Shown here: positions 16,310 through 25,481 of the stretch, one piece after another | Position numbering within the stretch: position 1 is the first letter of the stretch | Layout: each line of letters opens with the position of its first letter | Assembly (NCBI GenBank): GCA_024648695.1 | Contig: JACAVV010000021.1 | Location: 1 to 64,000 of the forward strand | Direction: 5' to 3' | Length of the DNA stretch: 64,000 nucleotides | From: Nitrospina sp. | GTDB taxonomy: Bacteria > Nitrospinota > Nitrospinia > Nitrospinales > JACRGP01 | Notes under the pieces: model-generated | The model's database searches: none | The model's input: only the letters and a program-made list of their open reading frames with translations | What the model was told of the DNA's origin: nothing | Position numbers and translations under genes: made by a program

Positions 16310-18595
16310 TTGCGCGAAATTGTGAAAAATAGGAAAATCGTTCCTACAGTCCTCTTTTTAATTCTCTCCTTAATTTTTTGTTCTTCTTCCCTGTTAGCCC
16401 AAGAAGGCCAAATTGTCAAGTCTATTGTTGTCGAGGGCAATAGAAGGGTGGATACCTCCACCATTCTCTATTACATCAAATCTGAAGAAGGCAAACCATT
16501 ATTGCGTTCAAAAGTGCGCCGGGATATTGAGCAGATATTCAGTCTTGCACAGTTCAAGGATATTCAGGTAGAGACCCGGCCTTTGGAGGGAGGCGTGGAG
16601 GTTATTTTTAAGGTAGAGGAGATCCCCTCCATTGGTCCCGTTAATTTGGCGGGTAACAGTAAGCTGGATAATAGTGAAATATTTGAGAAAATCAATATCA
16701 AGCGTGGCGCTACCTTTAGCGATCATTTGGTTCAGGAAAGCATTGAAGAAATCAACAAGCTTTACCGGGACAAGGGATACTTCTTTGCGAAGGTAAATAT
16801 CGATACCACGATGGAGGACAATCTGGTCAGCGTGATGATCCGGATTAAAGAAGGCGAAAAGGTTAACATTGAAAAAATACGCTTTTCCGGCAACCGGGCT
16901 TTCAAGGATAAAAAGTTACTCAAGAATATGGAGACCAAGGAAAAGACCTGGTATTCGTTTATCGACGAGTCGGGAATTTATCGCAAAGACCTGCTTAAGC
17001 TGGATTTGCTCCGTATCGAATCTTTTTATCACGACCATGGGTATTTACAGGTCCGGGTATTGGAACCAAAAATTGACATCAATCAAAAGAATAAAGAAAT
17101 TTACATCACCATTCCCGTTGAAGAAGGAGACCGTTTTAGAGTTGGCAAAATTGATATTGAAGGAAATGATACCTTGTCAGCCGATGAGCTGAGGAAATCT
17201 ATTGTCACCCGCGAAAAGGAAATCTATAACGAATCACAAGTCCGCAATGACGTTCTCAGTCTGACTGAGATATATTCCAAAAAAGGGTTTGCCTACGCCG
17301 ACGTGAGTCCCAATATCAAGATCAAACCAGAAACGAAAACTGTAGATATTTCCATGGAAATCGATAAGGGAAATAAAGTATATGTGGGCGAGATCAACAT
17401 TGCCGGAAATATCAAAACCAGGGATAACGTCATTCGCCGGGAATTTCGCTTGAAAGAAGGCGAGCAATTTGACAGTGAAAAATTAAAGCGAAGTAAACAA
17501 AGGATCAACAATCTTCAATTTTTTGAAGACGTTAAAATCGACACCCAGCGTGGTGAAAAAGCTGATTTGATCGATATCGTCACCACTGTGACAGAACGGC
17601 CCACGGGTTCCATCTCCGTAGGTGGTGGTTTCAGTTCGGTGGAAAATTTGATCTTCACGGGATCGGTCTCCCAGAACAACCTGTTTGGCCGCGGGCAGAG
17701 TTTATCTTTTTCAACCAACTTGTCATCCAGGCGGACCAATTTTAATATTAACTTCACCGAACCTCGAGTTTTCGATAGCGATATCTTGTTGGGAATCGAC
17801 GCTTTCAATAGAGAATCTGATTTTTTCAGTTTCGAGTCCAAAAGTATAGGCGGTGGCATACGTTTGGGTAAAAGCCTGGGTGAGTACAATTGGGTGGGTT
17901 TGAATTACCGTTTTGAAGAAGTGGAGGTGTCTGACGTCGATGCAGAAGATGAAACCGAATTTTTGAAAAACGAAACTCGAACCACAAGCCGGATTGCTCC
18001 CACCTTTATACGTGATACTCGAGATAATTTCCTCAACCCAAGCAAAGGTTGGCGACATGTGGTAAGATTAGAGCTGGCTGGAGGAATCCTGGGCGGAACG
18101 GATTTTTATAAAACCGGTTACGAAGTATCTTATTACCGTCCCCTCTGGGGTAAGCTGGTGGGCGCTTTTCATGCAGAACTCAATATAGCTGCGGGTTACG
18201 GTGGCGACAACCTTCCTATATTTGAAAGATATTTCATGGGAGGTGCCAATAGTCTGAGAGGATTTACCATTCGGGATGTAGGACCCAAAAACCTCGATGG
18301 GGATCCTTTAGGTGGCGACCAGTCCCTGTTGTTTAATGTGGAGTTGCAGTACCCATTCTCTCAAGGCTTCCGTGGTTTTGTGTTCTATGACCGCGGTAAC
18401 GTCTATGGAAGTGGTACCGACACTCGGATCACTCCGGAAACCCTGGACCTTGTCGAAATGCGTCATAGCATTGGCGCGGGTATCCGATTCCTTAGCCCCT
18501 TTGGGCCTATCGGTGTTGCCTATGGCATCAAGCTGGACAAACAAAGTGATGAAAACTTTGGTGAATTCCACTTTTCCGCCGGAAGTTCCTTCTAA
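16310..18595 (+). CDS. bamA: Outer membrane protein assembly factor BamA
   Basis: This 761-residue Omp85 protein inserts beta-barrel proteins into the outer membrane. A signal peptide (IVPTVLFLILSLIFCSSSLLA) precedes five POTRA repeats to about residue 350, each with the IVVEGN / IRFSGN / IDIEGN / INIAGN type strand. A C-terminal 16-strand barrel follows with the conserved GGxxSLRGF-like segment (MGGANSLRGFTIRDVG). It ends in FHFSAGSSF, with the terminal Phe used for barrel recognition. The start is TTG at 16310 or GTG at 16322; neither has a clear ribosome site. It heads an operon with skp and lipid A genes, an arrangement conserved in many diderms. Confidence 0.95.
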   Translation: MREIVKNRKIVPTVLFLILSLIFCSSSLLAQEGQIVKSIVVEGNRRVDTSTILYYIKSEEGKPLLRSKVRRDIEQIFSLAQFKDIQVETRPLEGGVEVIFKVEEIPSIGPVNLAGNSKLDNSEIFEKINIKRGATFSDHLVQESIEEINKLYRDKGYFFAKVNIDTTMEDNLVSVMIRIKEGEKVNIEKIRFSGNRAFKDKKLLKNMETKEKTWYSFIDESGIYRKDLLKLDLLRIESFYHDHGYLQVRVLEPKIDINQKNKEIYITIPVEEGDRFRVGKIDIEGNDTLSADELRKSIVTREKEIYNESQVRNDVLSLTEIYSKKGFAYADVSPNIKIKPETKTVDISMEIDKGNKVYVGEINIAGNIKTRDNVIRREFRLKEGEQFDSEKLKRSKQRINNLQFFEDVKIDTQRGEKADLIDIVTTVTERPTGSISVGGGFSSVENLIFTGSVSQNNLFGRGQSLSFSTNLSSRRTNFNINFTEPRVFDSDILLGIDAFNRESDFFSFESKSIGGGIRLGKSLGEYNWVGLNYRFEEVEVSDVDAEDETEFLKNETRTTSRIAPTFIRDTRDNFLNPSKGWRHVVRLELAGGILGGTDFYKTGYEVSYYRPLWGKLVGAFHAELNIAAGYGGDNLPIFERYFMGGANSLRGFTIRDVGPKNLDGDPLGGDQSLLFNVELQYPFSQGFRGFVFYDRGNVYGSGTDTRITPETLDLVEMRHSIGAGIRFLSPFGPIGVAYGIKLDKQSDENFGEFHFSAGSSF

Positions 18596-18643
18596 AAATT
18601 TTACCCTTTGATTTAAAACTTTCCAACAGAAAGGATTTACCCC

Positions 18644-19201
18644 ATGAATGCGAAAAAAATGTGGGCTTTGTTTTCCCTGTCCCTCCCAATTTTTTTCGTA
18701 GGCTTGACCCTTGGGTTTAGTCTGCCTGCCTCCTCACAAGCGGCGAGTAAAGGAGGTTCCATTCGTATCGGTTTTATCGATATTCAAAAAGCGGTTGCCA
18801 GTACCAAAGAATGGAAAAAAGAATTTGCCGGTTTTAAAGCAGAATTCCAGAAAGAAAAAGGAGTTGTGACTCAAAAAGAAGAACGAATCCGCAAATTGAT
18901 GGATGATATCGAAAAGCAAAGTTTTGTTTTGAGTCCGGAGCTTAAAAAAAGCAAGGAAGAAAAATTTCGAACGCAAAAAAAAGATTTTGAGCGTTATGTC
19001 CAGGATCTTAATGAAAAGTTCAGCAGAAAAGAAAAAGAGATCACTGACAAGATCATAGTAAAAATGATCAAAACCATTAAAAAACTCGGCAAGAGCCGTA
19101 ATTACACGATGATTATGGAGCAAAAGGCCGTGTTTTATTACGATGAATCAGACGATCTCACCAAATATGCCATTAAAGCCTACGACAGGGAAAATGGATA
19201 A
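18644..19201 (+). CDS. skp: OmpH/Skp family periplasmic chaperone
   Basis: This 185-residue exported protein has a signal peptide (about residues 1-31, hydrophobic core FSLSLPIFFVGLTLGFSL). The mature protein opens with the family's IGFIDIQKAV strand, followed by a long, highly charged coiled coil (about 60-150) and a short C-terminal strand. Skp-like proteins hold unfolded outer-membrane proteins in trimeric jaws on the way to BamA. It lies 48 bases after bamA, and its stop overlaps the preferred fabZ start by eight bases. lpxD, which often follows skp, is absent here. Confidence 0.88.
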   Translation: MNAKKMWALFSLSLPIFFVGLTLGFSLPASSQAASKGGSIRIGFIDIQKAVASTKEWKKEFAGFKAEFQKEKGVVTQKEERIRKLMDDIEKQSFVLSPELKKSKEEKFRTQKKDFERYVQDLNEKFSRKEKEITDKIIVKMIKTIKKLGKSRNYTMIMEQKAVFYYDESDDLTKYAIKAYDRENG

Positions 19202-19670
19202 GACTGAAAGTCAGGAAGAAACACAAAACACGCTGGACCTGAACCAGATTCAGGAAATCCTGCCGCATCGTTACCCGTTTTTGCTAGTGGACCGCATCAT
19301 CGAATGCGATAACAAGGAACGTATTGTCGGTTTAAAAAACGTTACCGGCAACGAGCCTTTTTTCCAGGGCCATTTCCCGGGTTACCCGGTGATGCCTGGC
19401 GTGTTAATCATTGAAGCGCTGGGTCAGGTGGGTTGTATCCTGGGCATGAAAATCCAGAAGAAAGAAGGGCATCCGTTGATCTATTTTACCGGGGTCGATT
19501 CTGCCCGGTTTCGTAAACCGGTCGTTCCTGGGGATCAATTGAAGCTGGTGTTGACCAAGCAAAGGCAACGCGGTGATTTTTTCAAGTTTAAGGCAGAAGC
19601 CTTTGTCGAGGATACCCTGGTGGCGGACGCAGTATTGCACGCCATGTTGGGAAAAACGGAAGACTATTGA
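19194..19670 (+). CDS. fabZ: 3-hydroxyacyl-[acyl-carrier-protein] dehydratase FabZ
   Basis: This 158-residue hotdog-fold enzyme dehydrates 3-hydroxyacyl-ACP in fatty-acid elongation. It competes with LpxA for 3-hydroxyacyl-ACP. The family segments [11 protein letters not shown] and [20 protein letters not shown] carry the catalytic His and Glu. The ATG at 19194 is preferred; it overlaps the end of skp. An upstream ATG at 19143 would add 17 residues that read as skp coding sequence in another frame. It stands directly before lpxA. Confidence 0.95.
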   Translation: MDKTESQEETQNTLDLNQIQEILPHRYPFLLVDRIIECDNKERIVGLKNVTGNEPFFQGHFPGYPVMPGVLIIEALGQVGCILGMKIQKKEGHPLIYFTGVDSARFRKPVVPGDQLKLVLTKQRQRGDFFKFKAEAFVEDTLVADAVLHAMLGKTEDY

Positions 19671-19762
19671 TTCCGGTTTAACTGGCTATGAATTTCCGTT
19701 CCGGAAACGGTTGATTTGGGAATCATACCTGTTTGTACAGGTTTTTCGGAGAGCATGTTCAA

Positions 19763-20533
19763 TTGTCGATTCATCCCGGAGCCGAGGTGCATGCAGATGC
19801 TATTCTGGGCAACGATGTTAGCATTGGTCCTTTCACCCTGATTGCGGATGGGGTTGAAATAGGTGACGGTTGTAAAATCGGATCCAATGTCGTCATTGAA
19901 AAGGGAACGGTTTTGGGCAAGGGGTGTCAGGTTTACCCTGGCGCTGTCCTGGGAGGAGATCCCCAGATTTCCAATTTTGAGGATATCCCCTCCGGTGTCC
20001 AGGTTGGTGACGGAACGATAATCAGGGAGTATGTGACCCTGCACCGCTCGGGGAAAGAAGGAGGGATCACCCGGGTCGGTTCCAAATGCATGTTGATGGC
20101 CTATTGCCATATTGGGCACGATTGTAAGATTGGCAATGAGGTGGTGATAGTGAACAGTACCGGATTGTCGGGGCATGTTGAAGTCGAGGACTTCGCTTTT
20201 CTTTCCGGAATCACCGGTGTCCATCAATTTGTCCGAATTGGCAAATATGCTTTTGTTGGAGGCGGAATGATCGTGCGCCAGGATATTATACCGTTTTCCA
20301 TGGTAACTGGAGAACCGCCCCGATTGAAAGGCATCAACCGCGTGGGACTGGAACGGCGGGGGATTGATCAGAATGTTCGAAGCCGATTGAAAAATTGCGT
20401 CAAATATTTAATTGATCCTGTATTAAATACTTCGCAGGCCGTAGCAAAAATTGAAGAGAAAATTGAAATGTGTGAGGAAATTGGATATCTTATCAACTTT
20501 ATCAAGAATTCCTCAAGAGGCGTCATAAAATAA
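19763..20533 (+). CDS. lpxA: UDP-N-acetylglucosamine O-acyltransferase LpxA
   Basis: This left-handed beta-helix enzyme of about 256 residues performs the first step of lipid A synthesis, moving a 3-hydroxyacyl chain from ACP to UDP-GlcNAc. Hexapeptide repeats run through most of the chain. The HxGHD-type catalytic segment is seen as CHIGHDCKIGNE, and the C-terminal helical part begins near LKGINRVGLERRG. The TTG at 19763 gives the expected opening (MSIHPGAEVHADAILG) and has GGAG upstream. A TTG at 19733 could extend it by ten residues. The stop overlaps the next start (TAATGG). Whether it prefers UDP-GlcNAc or the 3-amino analogue cannot be read from sequence by eye. Confidence 0.94.
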   Translation: MSIHPGAEVHADAILGNDVSIGPFTLIADGVEIGDGCKIGSNVVIEKGTVLGKGCQVYPGAVLGGDPQISNFEDIPSGVQVGDGTIIREYVTLHRSGKEGGITRVGSKCMLMAYCHIGHDCKIGNEVVIVNSTGLSGHVEVEDFAFLSGITGVHQFVRIGKYAFVGGGMIVRQDIIPFSMVTGEPPRLKGINRVGLERRGIDQNVRSRLKNCVKYLIDPVLNTSQAVAKIEEKIEMCEEIGYLINFIKNSSRGVIK

Positions 20534-21534
20534 TGGATCCGGTAAAGGCAGGAGTTGTAGGCGTAGGAAGAATGGGTGAATACCATGTTGGTGTTTTATC
20601 GCAAATCCCTGGTGTAGAGTTGGTGGGCATTTGTGATGTAGATTCCGGTCGGGCTCGCGAAATCAGTACGAAATACGGGGTCCCGGAATTTAGCCGTCAT
20701 GAACAGTTGTTCGATAAAGTAGATGTTGTGGTTCTGGCAGTCCCCACCTCCCTGCATTATCCGATTGCAAGGGATTTTTTACAAGCCGGGGTCCACGTGC
20801 TGTTGGAAAAACCATGCGCCAATAATTTTCAGGATGCCAGCCACCTGTTCGACTTGGCCGCGGAAAAAGACCGGGTGCTTCACATCGGCCATGTGGAACG
20901 TTTCAACGGTGCCGTGCAGGAACTGTATAAAATCGTCGATGACCCCCTGTTCGTCGATTGCAAACGCCTGGGGCCCTTTTCTGACAGGATAAAGGACGAC
21001 GGTGTTGTGCTGGATATGATGATTCATGATATCGATATTGTCGTCAACCTCATCCAGGCGCCAATTGTGCGGGTGAATGTTGTAGGCACTTCAGTGTTTA
21101 CGGAGAAAGATGATATCGTGAATGCGCAACTTGAATTCGAAAACGGGTGTATCGCCAACATTTGCGCCAGCCGGGCTTCGCAGAACAAGCAGAGGACCCT
21201 GTCCGTCACGCAAAAAGATTCTTTCGTGCATCTGGACTATACGGAGCAGGAAATTTTTGTTCATAGAAAGTCCTCTTCCCAGAACGAAATGAACAAAGAG
21301 TTTTTGCGGTACAAACAGGAATCCCTGGTGGAACGCATATTTGTTCATAAAGACAATCCGTTGAAACTTGAAATCCAGCATTTTCTCGATTGTGTTAAAA
21401 ACGGCAGTCCCCGAATCGTTGCTGTCGATAAAGAACTCTACTCCCTGGAACTCGCTTTGGAAATTCTGGACTTGTTTCAGAAACAAAAAGCCGAAAGCCG
21501 TGAAACCTTAAAAAAGGTTAAAGTAGGAGTCTGA
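20533..21534 (+). CDS. Gfo/Idh/MocA family oxidoreductase of the lipid A operon
   Basis: This 333-residue NAD(P)-dependent sugar oxidoreductase has a Rossmann motif GVGRMG at about residues 10-15 and the family EKP motif (LLEKPCANN) near residue 93. A His-containing catalytic segment is present (MMIHDIDIVVNL). It sits between lpxA and lpxI and overlaps the lpxA stop by one base. In organisms making 2,3-diamino-glucose lipid A, a protein of this family (GnnA) oxidises UDP-GlcNAc before transamination by GnnB. No gnnB-like gene is adjacent here, so that role is only an inference. The same neighbourhood with an unassigned oxidoreductase is known from delta-proteobacterial genomes. Confidence 0.85.
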   Translation: MDPVKAGVVGVGRMGEYHVGVLSQIPGVELVGICDVDSGRAREISTKYGVPEFSRHEQLFDKVDVVVLAVPTSLHYPIARDFLQAGVHVLLEKPCANNFQDASHLFDLAAEKDRVLHIGHVERFNGAVQELYKIVDDPLFVDCKRLGPFSDRIKDDGVVLDMMIHDIDIVVNLIQAPIVRVNVVGTSVFTEKDDIVNAQLEFENGCIANICASRASQNKQRTLSVTQKDSFVHLDYTEQEIFVHRKSSSQNEMNKEFLRYKQESLVERIFVHKDNPLKLEIQHFLDCVKNGSPRIVAVDKELYSLELALEILDLFQKQKAESRETLKKVKVGV

Positions 21535-21576
21535 TTTTTCCTGCCTGTAAGGCATCTTCTCCTCCCAGGAGTTTTC

Positions 21577-22392
21577 ATGCTTGACCTTAAGGAACGCCGT
21601 ATCGGGCTCATTGCAGGCTCTGGCGACATTCCTGTTTATTTTGCCGACAAAGCTTCCAAAAATGGTGCCTGTTTGATTTCAATCGGATTTTCCGAAGATA
21701 TCCGTTCGCGTTTGGCCCCTTTTTCAAGCAAACATTTTTCAATTGGCATCGGGCAAACCGGGAAAATCCTGCAAACTCTGAGAAACGAATCGATCAGCGA
21801 ATTGATCATTATGGGAAAAGTGGATAAAGCCCTCATTTTCAAACCGCAAATGTTCGACTTTCAGGCATTGAAATTTTTGACCGGCCTCCGAAACCGGGAA
21901 GATAAAACGGTGATGGAAGGCATCATTCATGGCCTTGAGGATGCTGGATTTCGTGTTCTGGATCAACGCGAAGCCTTGCGCGAAATTTTCCCTGCCAAAG
22001 GAATGCTCACTCGAAGAAAACCGGGCAAGAAGGAACTGGAAGACATTGAGTTCGGGTTCCCCATTGCCAAGCGCATGGCGGACATGGAAATTGGGCAGAC
22101 CCTGGTTGTGAAGAATCAGACGGTGGTAGCGGTTGAAGCCGTGGAAGGTACGGATCGTGCGCTGGAACGGGGATGCCAATTGTCCAAAGGAAAAGCGGTG
22201 GCGCTCAAGGTGAGCCGTTCAGAGCAGGATTACCGTTACGATTGTCCGGGTGTTGGACCCCAAACCATCGAAACTTTGATTCAGGGAGGCGCTTCTGTTT
22301 TGGCATTGGAGGCGGAACGCATAATGGTGGCGAATCAGGAAGAGGTTGTTCGATTGGCCAATGAAAAAGGTTTGTCGATTGTATGTGTCTGA
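21577..22392 (+). CDS. lpxI: UDP-2,3-diacylglucosamine pyrophosphatase LpxI
   Basis: This 271-residue protein of the LpxI (former DUF1009) family produces lipid X from UDP-2,3-diacylglucosamine. It is the functional replacement for LpxH in many diderms. Family features include the opening IGLIAGSGDIPVYFAD, the KVDKALIF segment, and the C-terminal catalytic region with KVSRSEQDYRYDCPGVGPQT. The position between the Gfo/Idh gene and lpxB supports the call. No lpxH is in the window. Confidence 0.93.
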   Translation: MLDLKERRIGLIAGSGDIPVYFADKASKNGACLISIGFSEDIRSRLAPFSSKHFSIGIGQTGKILQTLRNESISELIIMGKVDKALIFKPQMFDFQALKFLTGLRNREDKTVMEGIIHGLEDAGFRVLDQREALREIFPAKGMLTRRKPGKKELEDIEFGFPIAKRMADMEIGQTLVVKNQTVVAVEAVEGTDRALERGCQLSKGKAVALKVSRSEQDYRYDCPGVGPQTIETLIQGGASVLALEAERIMVANQEEVVRLANEKGLSIVCV

Positions 22393-22420
22393 TGATTTTT
22401 ATTAACAGGAACTCGACACG

Positions 22421-23593
22421 GTGAAAAAAAAATCAATTCTAATAAGCGCAGGTGAAGAGTCGGGGGACTTGCATGGCAGGAACCTGGTTCGGTCTCTGAA
22501 AGCATTGGACCCGGAATTGCAATTCACCGGTTTGGGCGGCAAAAAAATGAAGGAAGCGGGTGTCCGTACTCTTTCTGATATCGACCGTATGGGAGGCATC
22601 GGATTGTCCGGATTGCTTGGATCGTTTTTCCACCATTGGCAGGTGTATCGACTGCTGGCAAAAGAGATAAAAGGGGGAGAGTATTCAGCGGCCATTCTCA
22701 TCCATTATCCCATGTTCAATTTATTATTGGCCAAACTTTGTAAAAAGAAAAATATTCCTGCGTATTTTTTTATCAGCCCGCAAGTTTGGGCCTGGCGGAA
22801 GGGAAGGGTCAAATCGATTAAACGGACGATTCGAAAAATGTTTGTCATTCTGCCCTTTGAGGAAAAAATTTACCGGGACGCTGGCGTGGATGTCGAATTT
22901 GTCGGTCACCCCTTCATTGAATTGGTCACACCGACTCTGGAGAAAGATGAAGCCTTTGGGTATTTCGGATTAAAGCCGGGTGTGCCGACGGTAGGCATGC
23001 TCCCTGGTAGCCGTAAAAGTGAAATCGACCGTCTGCTGTCGCCCATGCTGGAAGCGGCCAGCCAAATTCAAAAAGAAATGGGAGCCTGCCAGTTCATTCT
23101 TCCTGTTGCCGACACCATTGATCCCGAATACTTGAAGAAAAAATTGCAGGATACCAGGGTGCCTATCGTAACGGTAAGCGGCAAGACGTATGATGTCGTC
23201 CAGTGTTGCGATTTCATTATTTGCGTTTCCGGTTCCGCCACTCTGGAAGCAGGAATTCTGGGTTGTCCGATGGTGATCATTTACCGTTTCAACCCCATCA
23301 CTTATTTGTTGGGGCGGTGGTTGGTCAAAATCAAGTTTTTTGGCCTCGTCAATATTGTAGCTGGAGAGGGCGTTGTGCCCGAACTGTTACAAGGGGAAGT
23401 GACGCCTGAGAACATAACGCGCTCCGCCTTGGCGGTTCTGAAAAATCCCGACCAGGCCAAAATCCTGCGGTCCCGGTTGATGCGGGTACGCGACTCGCTG
23501 GGCGAACGGGGAGTCGCCGACCGCCTGGCCCGAAGTATTCTCGAAGACCTCAATCCCGATACTGTTTATGAGCTTAAAGAAGTTTCTGTTTAA
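22421..23593 (+). CDS. lpxB: Lipid A disaccharide synthase LpxB
   Basis: This 390-residue family GT19 glycosyltransferase joins UDP-diacylglucosamine and lipid X into the lipid A disaccharide at the inner membrane. It opens SILISAGEESGDLHGRNLV, the typical nucleotide-fold start. It also has YFISPQVWAWRKGR, the FVGHPF motif and the MLPGSRKSEI and SGSATLEAGI substrate segments. Translation starts at GTG (22421). The 3' end overlaps the acyltransferase gene by 26 bases, which indicates coupling. Confidence 0.96.
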   Translation: MKKKSILISAGEESGDLHGRNLVRSLKALDPELQFTGLGGKKMKEAGVRTLSDIDRMGGIGLSGLLGSFFHHWQVYRLLAKEIKGGEYSAAILIHYPMFNLLLAKLCKKKNIPAYFFISPQVWAWRKGRVKSIKRTIRKMFVILPFEEKIYRDAGVDVEFVGHPFIELVTPTLEKDEAFGYFGLKPGVPTVGMLPGSRKSEIDRLLSPMLEAASQIQKEMGACQFILPVADTIDPEYLKKKLQDTRVPIVTVSGKTYDVVQCCDFIICVSGSATLEAGILGCPMVIIYRFNPITYLLGRWLVKIKFFGLVNIVAGEGVVPELLQGEVTPENITRSALAVLKNPDQAKILRSRLMRVRDSLGERGVADRLARSILEDLNPDTVYELKEVSV

Positions 23594-24230
23594 TTACGTT
23601 CTGCCTTACCCATTATATTTTTTTATCATGCTATTGGGCCGGAGCATTCGGGAGACTTATGTCAATCAGGCTGGGGAAGACTATTTTTACAAGTTGGACA
23701 CAGCGTATATTCTTACCTTGTGGCATGGCAGGATTTTTTACCTGTTTTATCATTACCGCAACCGTCCAGATTACCATTTGCTGGTGAGCCCCAGTGAAGA
23801 CGGCGATTTGCTGGCAAATGTAGCCCGTTTGCTGGGTTATTCGGTCATTCGCGGATCGACTTATAAAAGTCCCATAGCCTCGACTCGCGCCTTGATTAAA
23901 ATCCTGCGCCGAAACGAGCGGATCATCGTAGTTGCCGACGGATCGCGGGGGCCCTGCTGTGTGGCTCAATCGGGAACACTGCAAATTGCCAGGGCCACAG
24001 GAGCGCCCCTCATTCCCATGACCTATGACGCACGGAAGAAACTCAGGTTCAGTACCTGGGACCAGCATATCGTTCCCTTACCCTTTACGGAATGCACCTT
24101 AAACTTTGGAGCGCCACTACACATTCCCAGAAATGCCGATCCGGAATGTATCAAAGAAAAAACGGAAAAAATGCAAGCCGTTCTGGATCGTATAACAGAA
24201 GAATGCACCGACCGTTTTGAGGTTTCTTAG
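23568..24230 (+). CDS. DUF374 lysophospholipid-acyltransferase-like protein
   Basis: This 220-residue protein of the DUF374 group of LpxL/HtrB-like acyltransferases has a hydrophobic N-terminus (about residues 5-22) suggesting membrane association. It carries the LWHGRIFYLF segment that replaces the HX4D-type motif, the SEDGDLLANVARLLGY region and the VVADGSRGPCCVAQSG active-site segment. Its place at the end of the lipid A operon, overlapping lpxB, suggests it adds a secondary acyl chain or modifies a related lipid. A membrane kinase or Kdo transferase gene often follows in other genomes but not here. The activity itself is unproven. Confidence 0.82.
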   Translation: MSLKKFLFNYVLPYPLYFFIMLLGRSIRETYVNQAGEDYFYKLDTAYILTLWHGRIFYLFYHYRNRPDYHLLVSPSEDGDLLANVARLLGYSVIRGSTYKSPIASTRALIKILRRNERIIVVADGSRGPCCVAQSGTLQIARATGAPLIPMTYDARKKLRFSTWDQHIVPLPFTECTLNFGAPLHIPRNADPECIKEKTEKMQAVLDRITEECTDRFEVS

Positions 24231-24349
24231 AGGTAGAATAAAAAAGCTTTTTTAAATACCGGTGGCCGATGGCCTGGTTACTGGCTTATATTGAAATAAG
24301 GCTGGAATGCTTTTTCCCGGTGGATGTCAATGAAAATTGAGAGGCCTTT

Positions 24350-25306
24350 ATGAAACAATTTAAAAATATATTATTGGTTACAGACTTAAAGCTTGGCAGT
24401 CAGCCTGCCCTAAAGCGTGCCATTTCCCTGGCAAAACACAATAAAGCTAATTTAATGGTGGTCGATACGGTGGAAGATGCCAACCCTCATGTGGTTTTCA
24501 CTCAACCGCTTAAATCCATGGATTCCAAAACAAAGCATAAGAATTTGCAGAATTTGTTGATTGAAGGCAAACGGCAATTGTTGAAAGATCTCATTCAATC
24601 GGTGAAGAGCGAAGGCGTAAAGGTTAAAGGCAAAATTTTGCAAGGGACCCCTTTTGTGGAAATCATTCAAGAGGTGATTTTAAATGGCTTCGACCTGGTT
24701 ATGAAAACCGCCGATGGTAACTCGGGAGCCCGAAGACGTTTGCTGGGAACCGAGGATATCCGTCTGATGCGAAAATGCCCTTGTCCTGTCTGGATCATTA
24801 AGCCAACGCGAAAAAGCAAATACCACAGGATTCTTGCTGCAGTGAATACAGATCCCCATTTGAAGGTTGATACACTCAACCCCCAGATTATGGAGTTAGC
24901 TACTTCGCTCGCGGAACGTGAAAACTCTGAACTACACATCCTTCATGTCTGGCGCCTGGATAATGAAAATGCTTTTCGGCAGGATACCATTATGACCAAA
25001 AAGGAAGTGGACCACCTGGTGAAGGAAAAGAAAGACGCACACAAAGAAAAACTTGATGAATTATTAGAGAAATTTCCTTTACAGGGGATTAAGGCGCAAG
25101 TTCACCTTATTAAGGGCAATCCCAGAAAAGAGATTCCTGCCCTGGCTGAGAAAATGAAGGCAGAACTGGTCATAATGGGAACCGTGGTCCGGACAGGCAT
25201 ACCGGGGTTGCTGGTAGGGAACACCGCGGAAACCGTTTTGTCAGATCTTGATACTTGCTTGCTGACCGTAAAACCCGAAGGATTTCAGACACCGATATTG
25301 CTTTAA
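24350..25306 (+). CDS. Universal stress protein with two UspA domains
   Basis: This 318-residue cytosolic protein is made of two tandem UspA folds (about 1-150 and 158-305). The second keeps the ATP-binding motif G-x2-G-x9-G as GTVVRTGIPGLLVGNTAE. The first shows the related GNSGARRRLLGTEDIRLMRK and may be degenerate. Double-domain Usps behave as pseudo-dimers and are induced by stress or growth arrest. It stands alone on the + strand between the lipid A operon and a TetR regulator. The binding partner is unknown. Confidence 0.88.
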   Translation: MKQFKNILLVTDLKLGSQPALKRAISLAKHNKANLMVVDTVEDANPHVVFTQPLKSMDSKTKHKNLQNLLIEGKRQLLKDLIQSVKSEGVKVKGKILQGTPFVEIIQEVILNGFDLVMKTADGNSGARRRLLGTEDIRLMRKCPCPVWIIKPTRKSKYHRILAAVNTDPHLKVDTLNPQIMELATSLAERENSELHILHVWRLDNENAFRQDTIMTKKEVDHLVKEKKDAHKEKLDELLEKFPLQGIKAQVHLIKGNPRKEIPALAEKMKAELVIMGTVVRTGIPGLLVGNTAETVLSDLDTCLLTVKPEGFQTPILL

Positions 25307-25481
25307 AGTTCTGCCCTTAAAGAGGTAGAAAGCCTGTTTGGAAGCGGATGAAAAGGGCATGCTGAAAAAAAGAAAAATTTAAAACATTTGATTTTTTTGT
25401 TACTTTCTTTCTAGAAATTTAAGAAAAAGACCGGTAATATAAAAGGTGAATTTTAATATATAATTAAGGGAAGGAATAATA

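Noticed and set aside
15685-16464. 259-codon antisense frame across the end of clpC and start of bamA
   Set aside because: It spans two well-supported + strand genes and their spacer, with low-complexity composition.
24240-24256. A/T palindrome AAAAAGCTTTTT after the lipid A operon as a terminator
   Set aside because: The stem is almost all A-T with no GC clamp and no separate loop, so it is not convincing as an intrinsic terminator.
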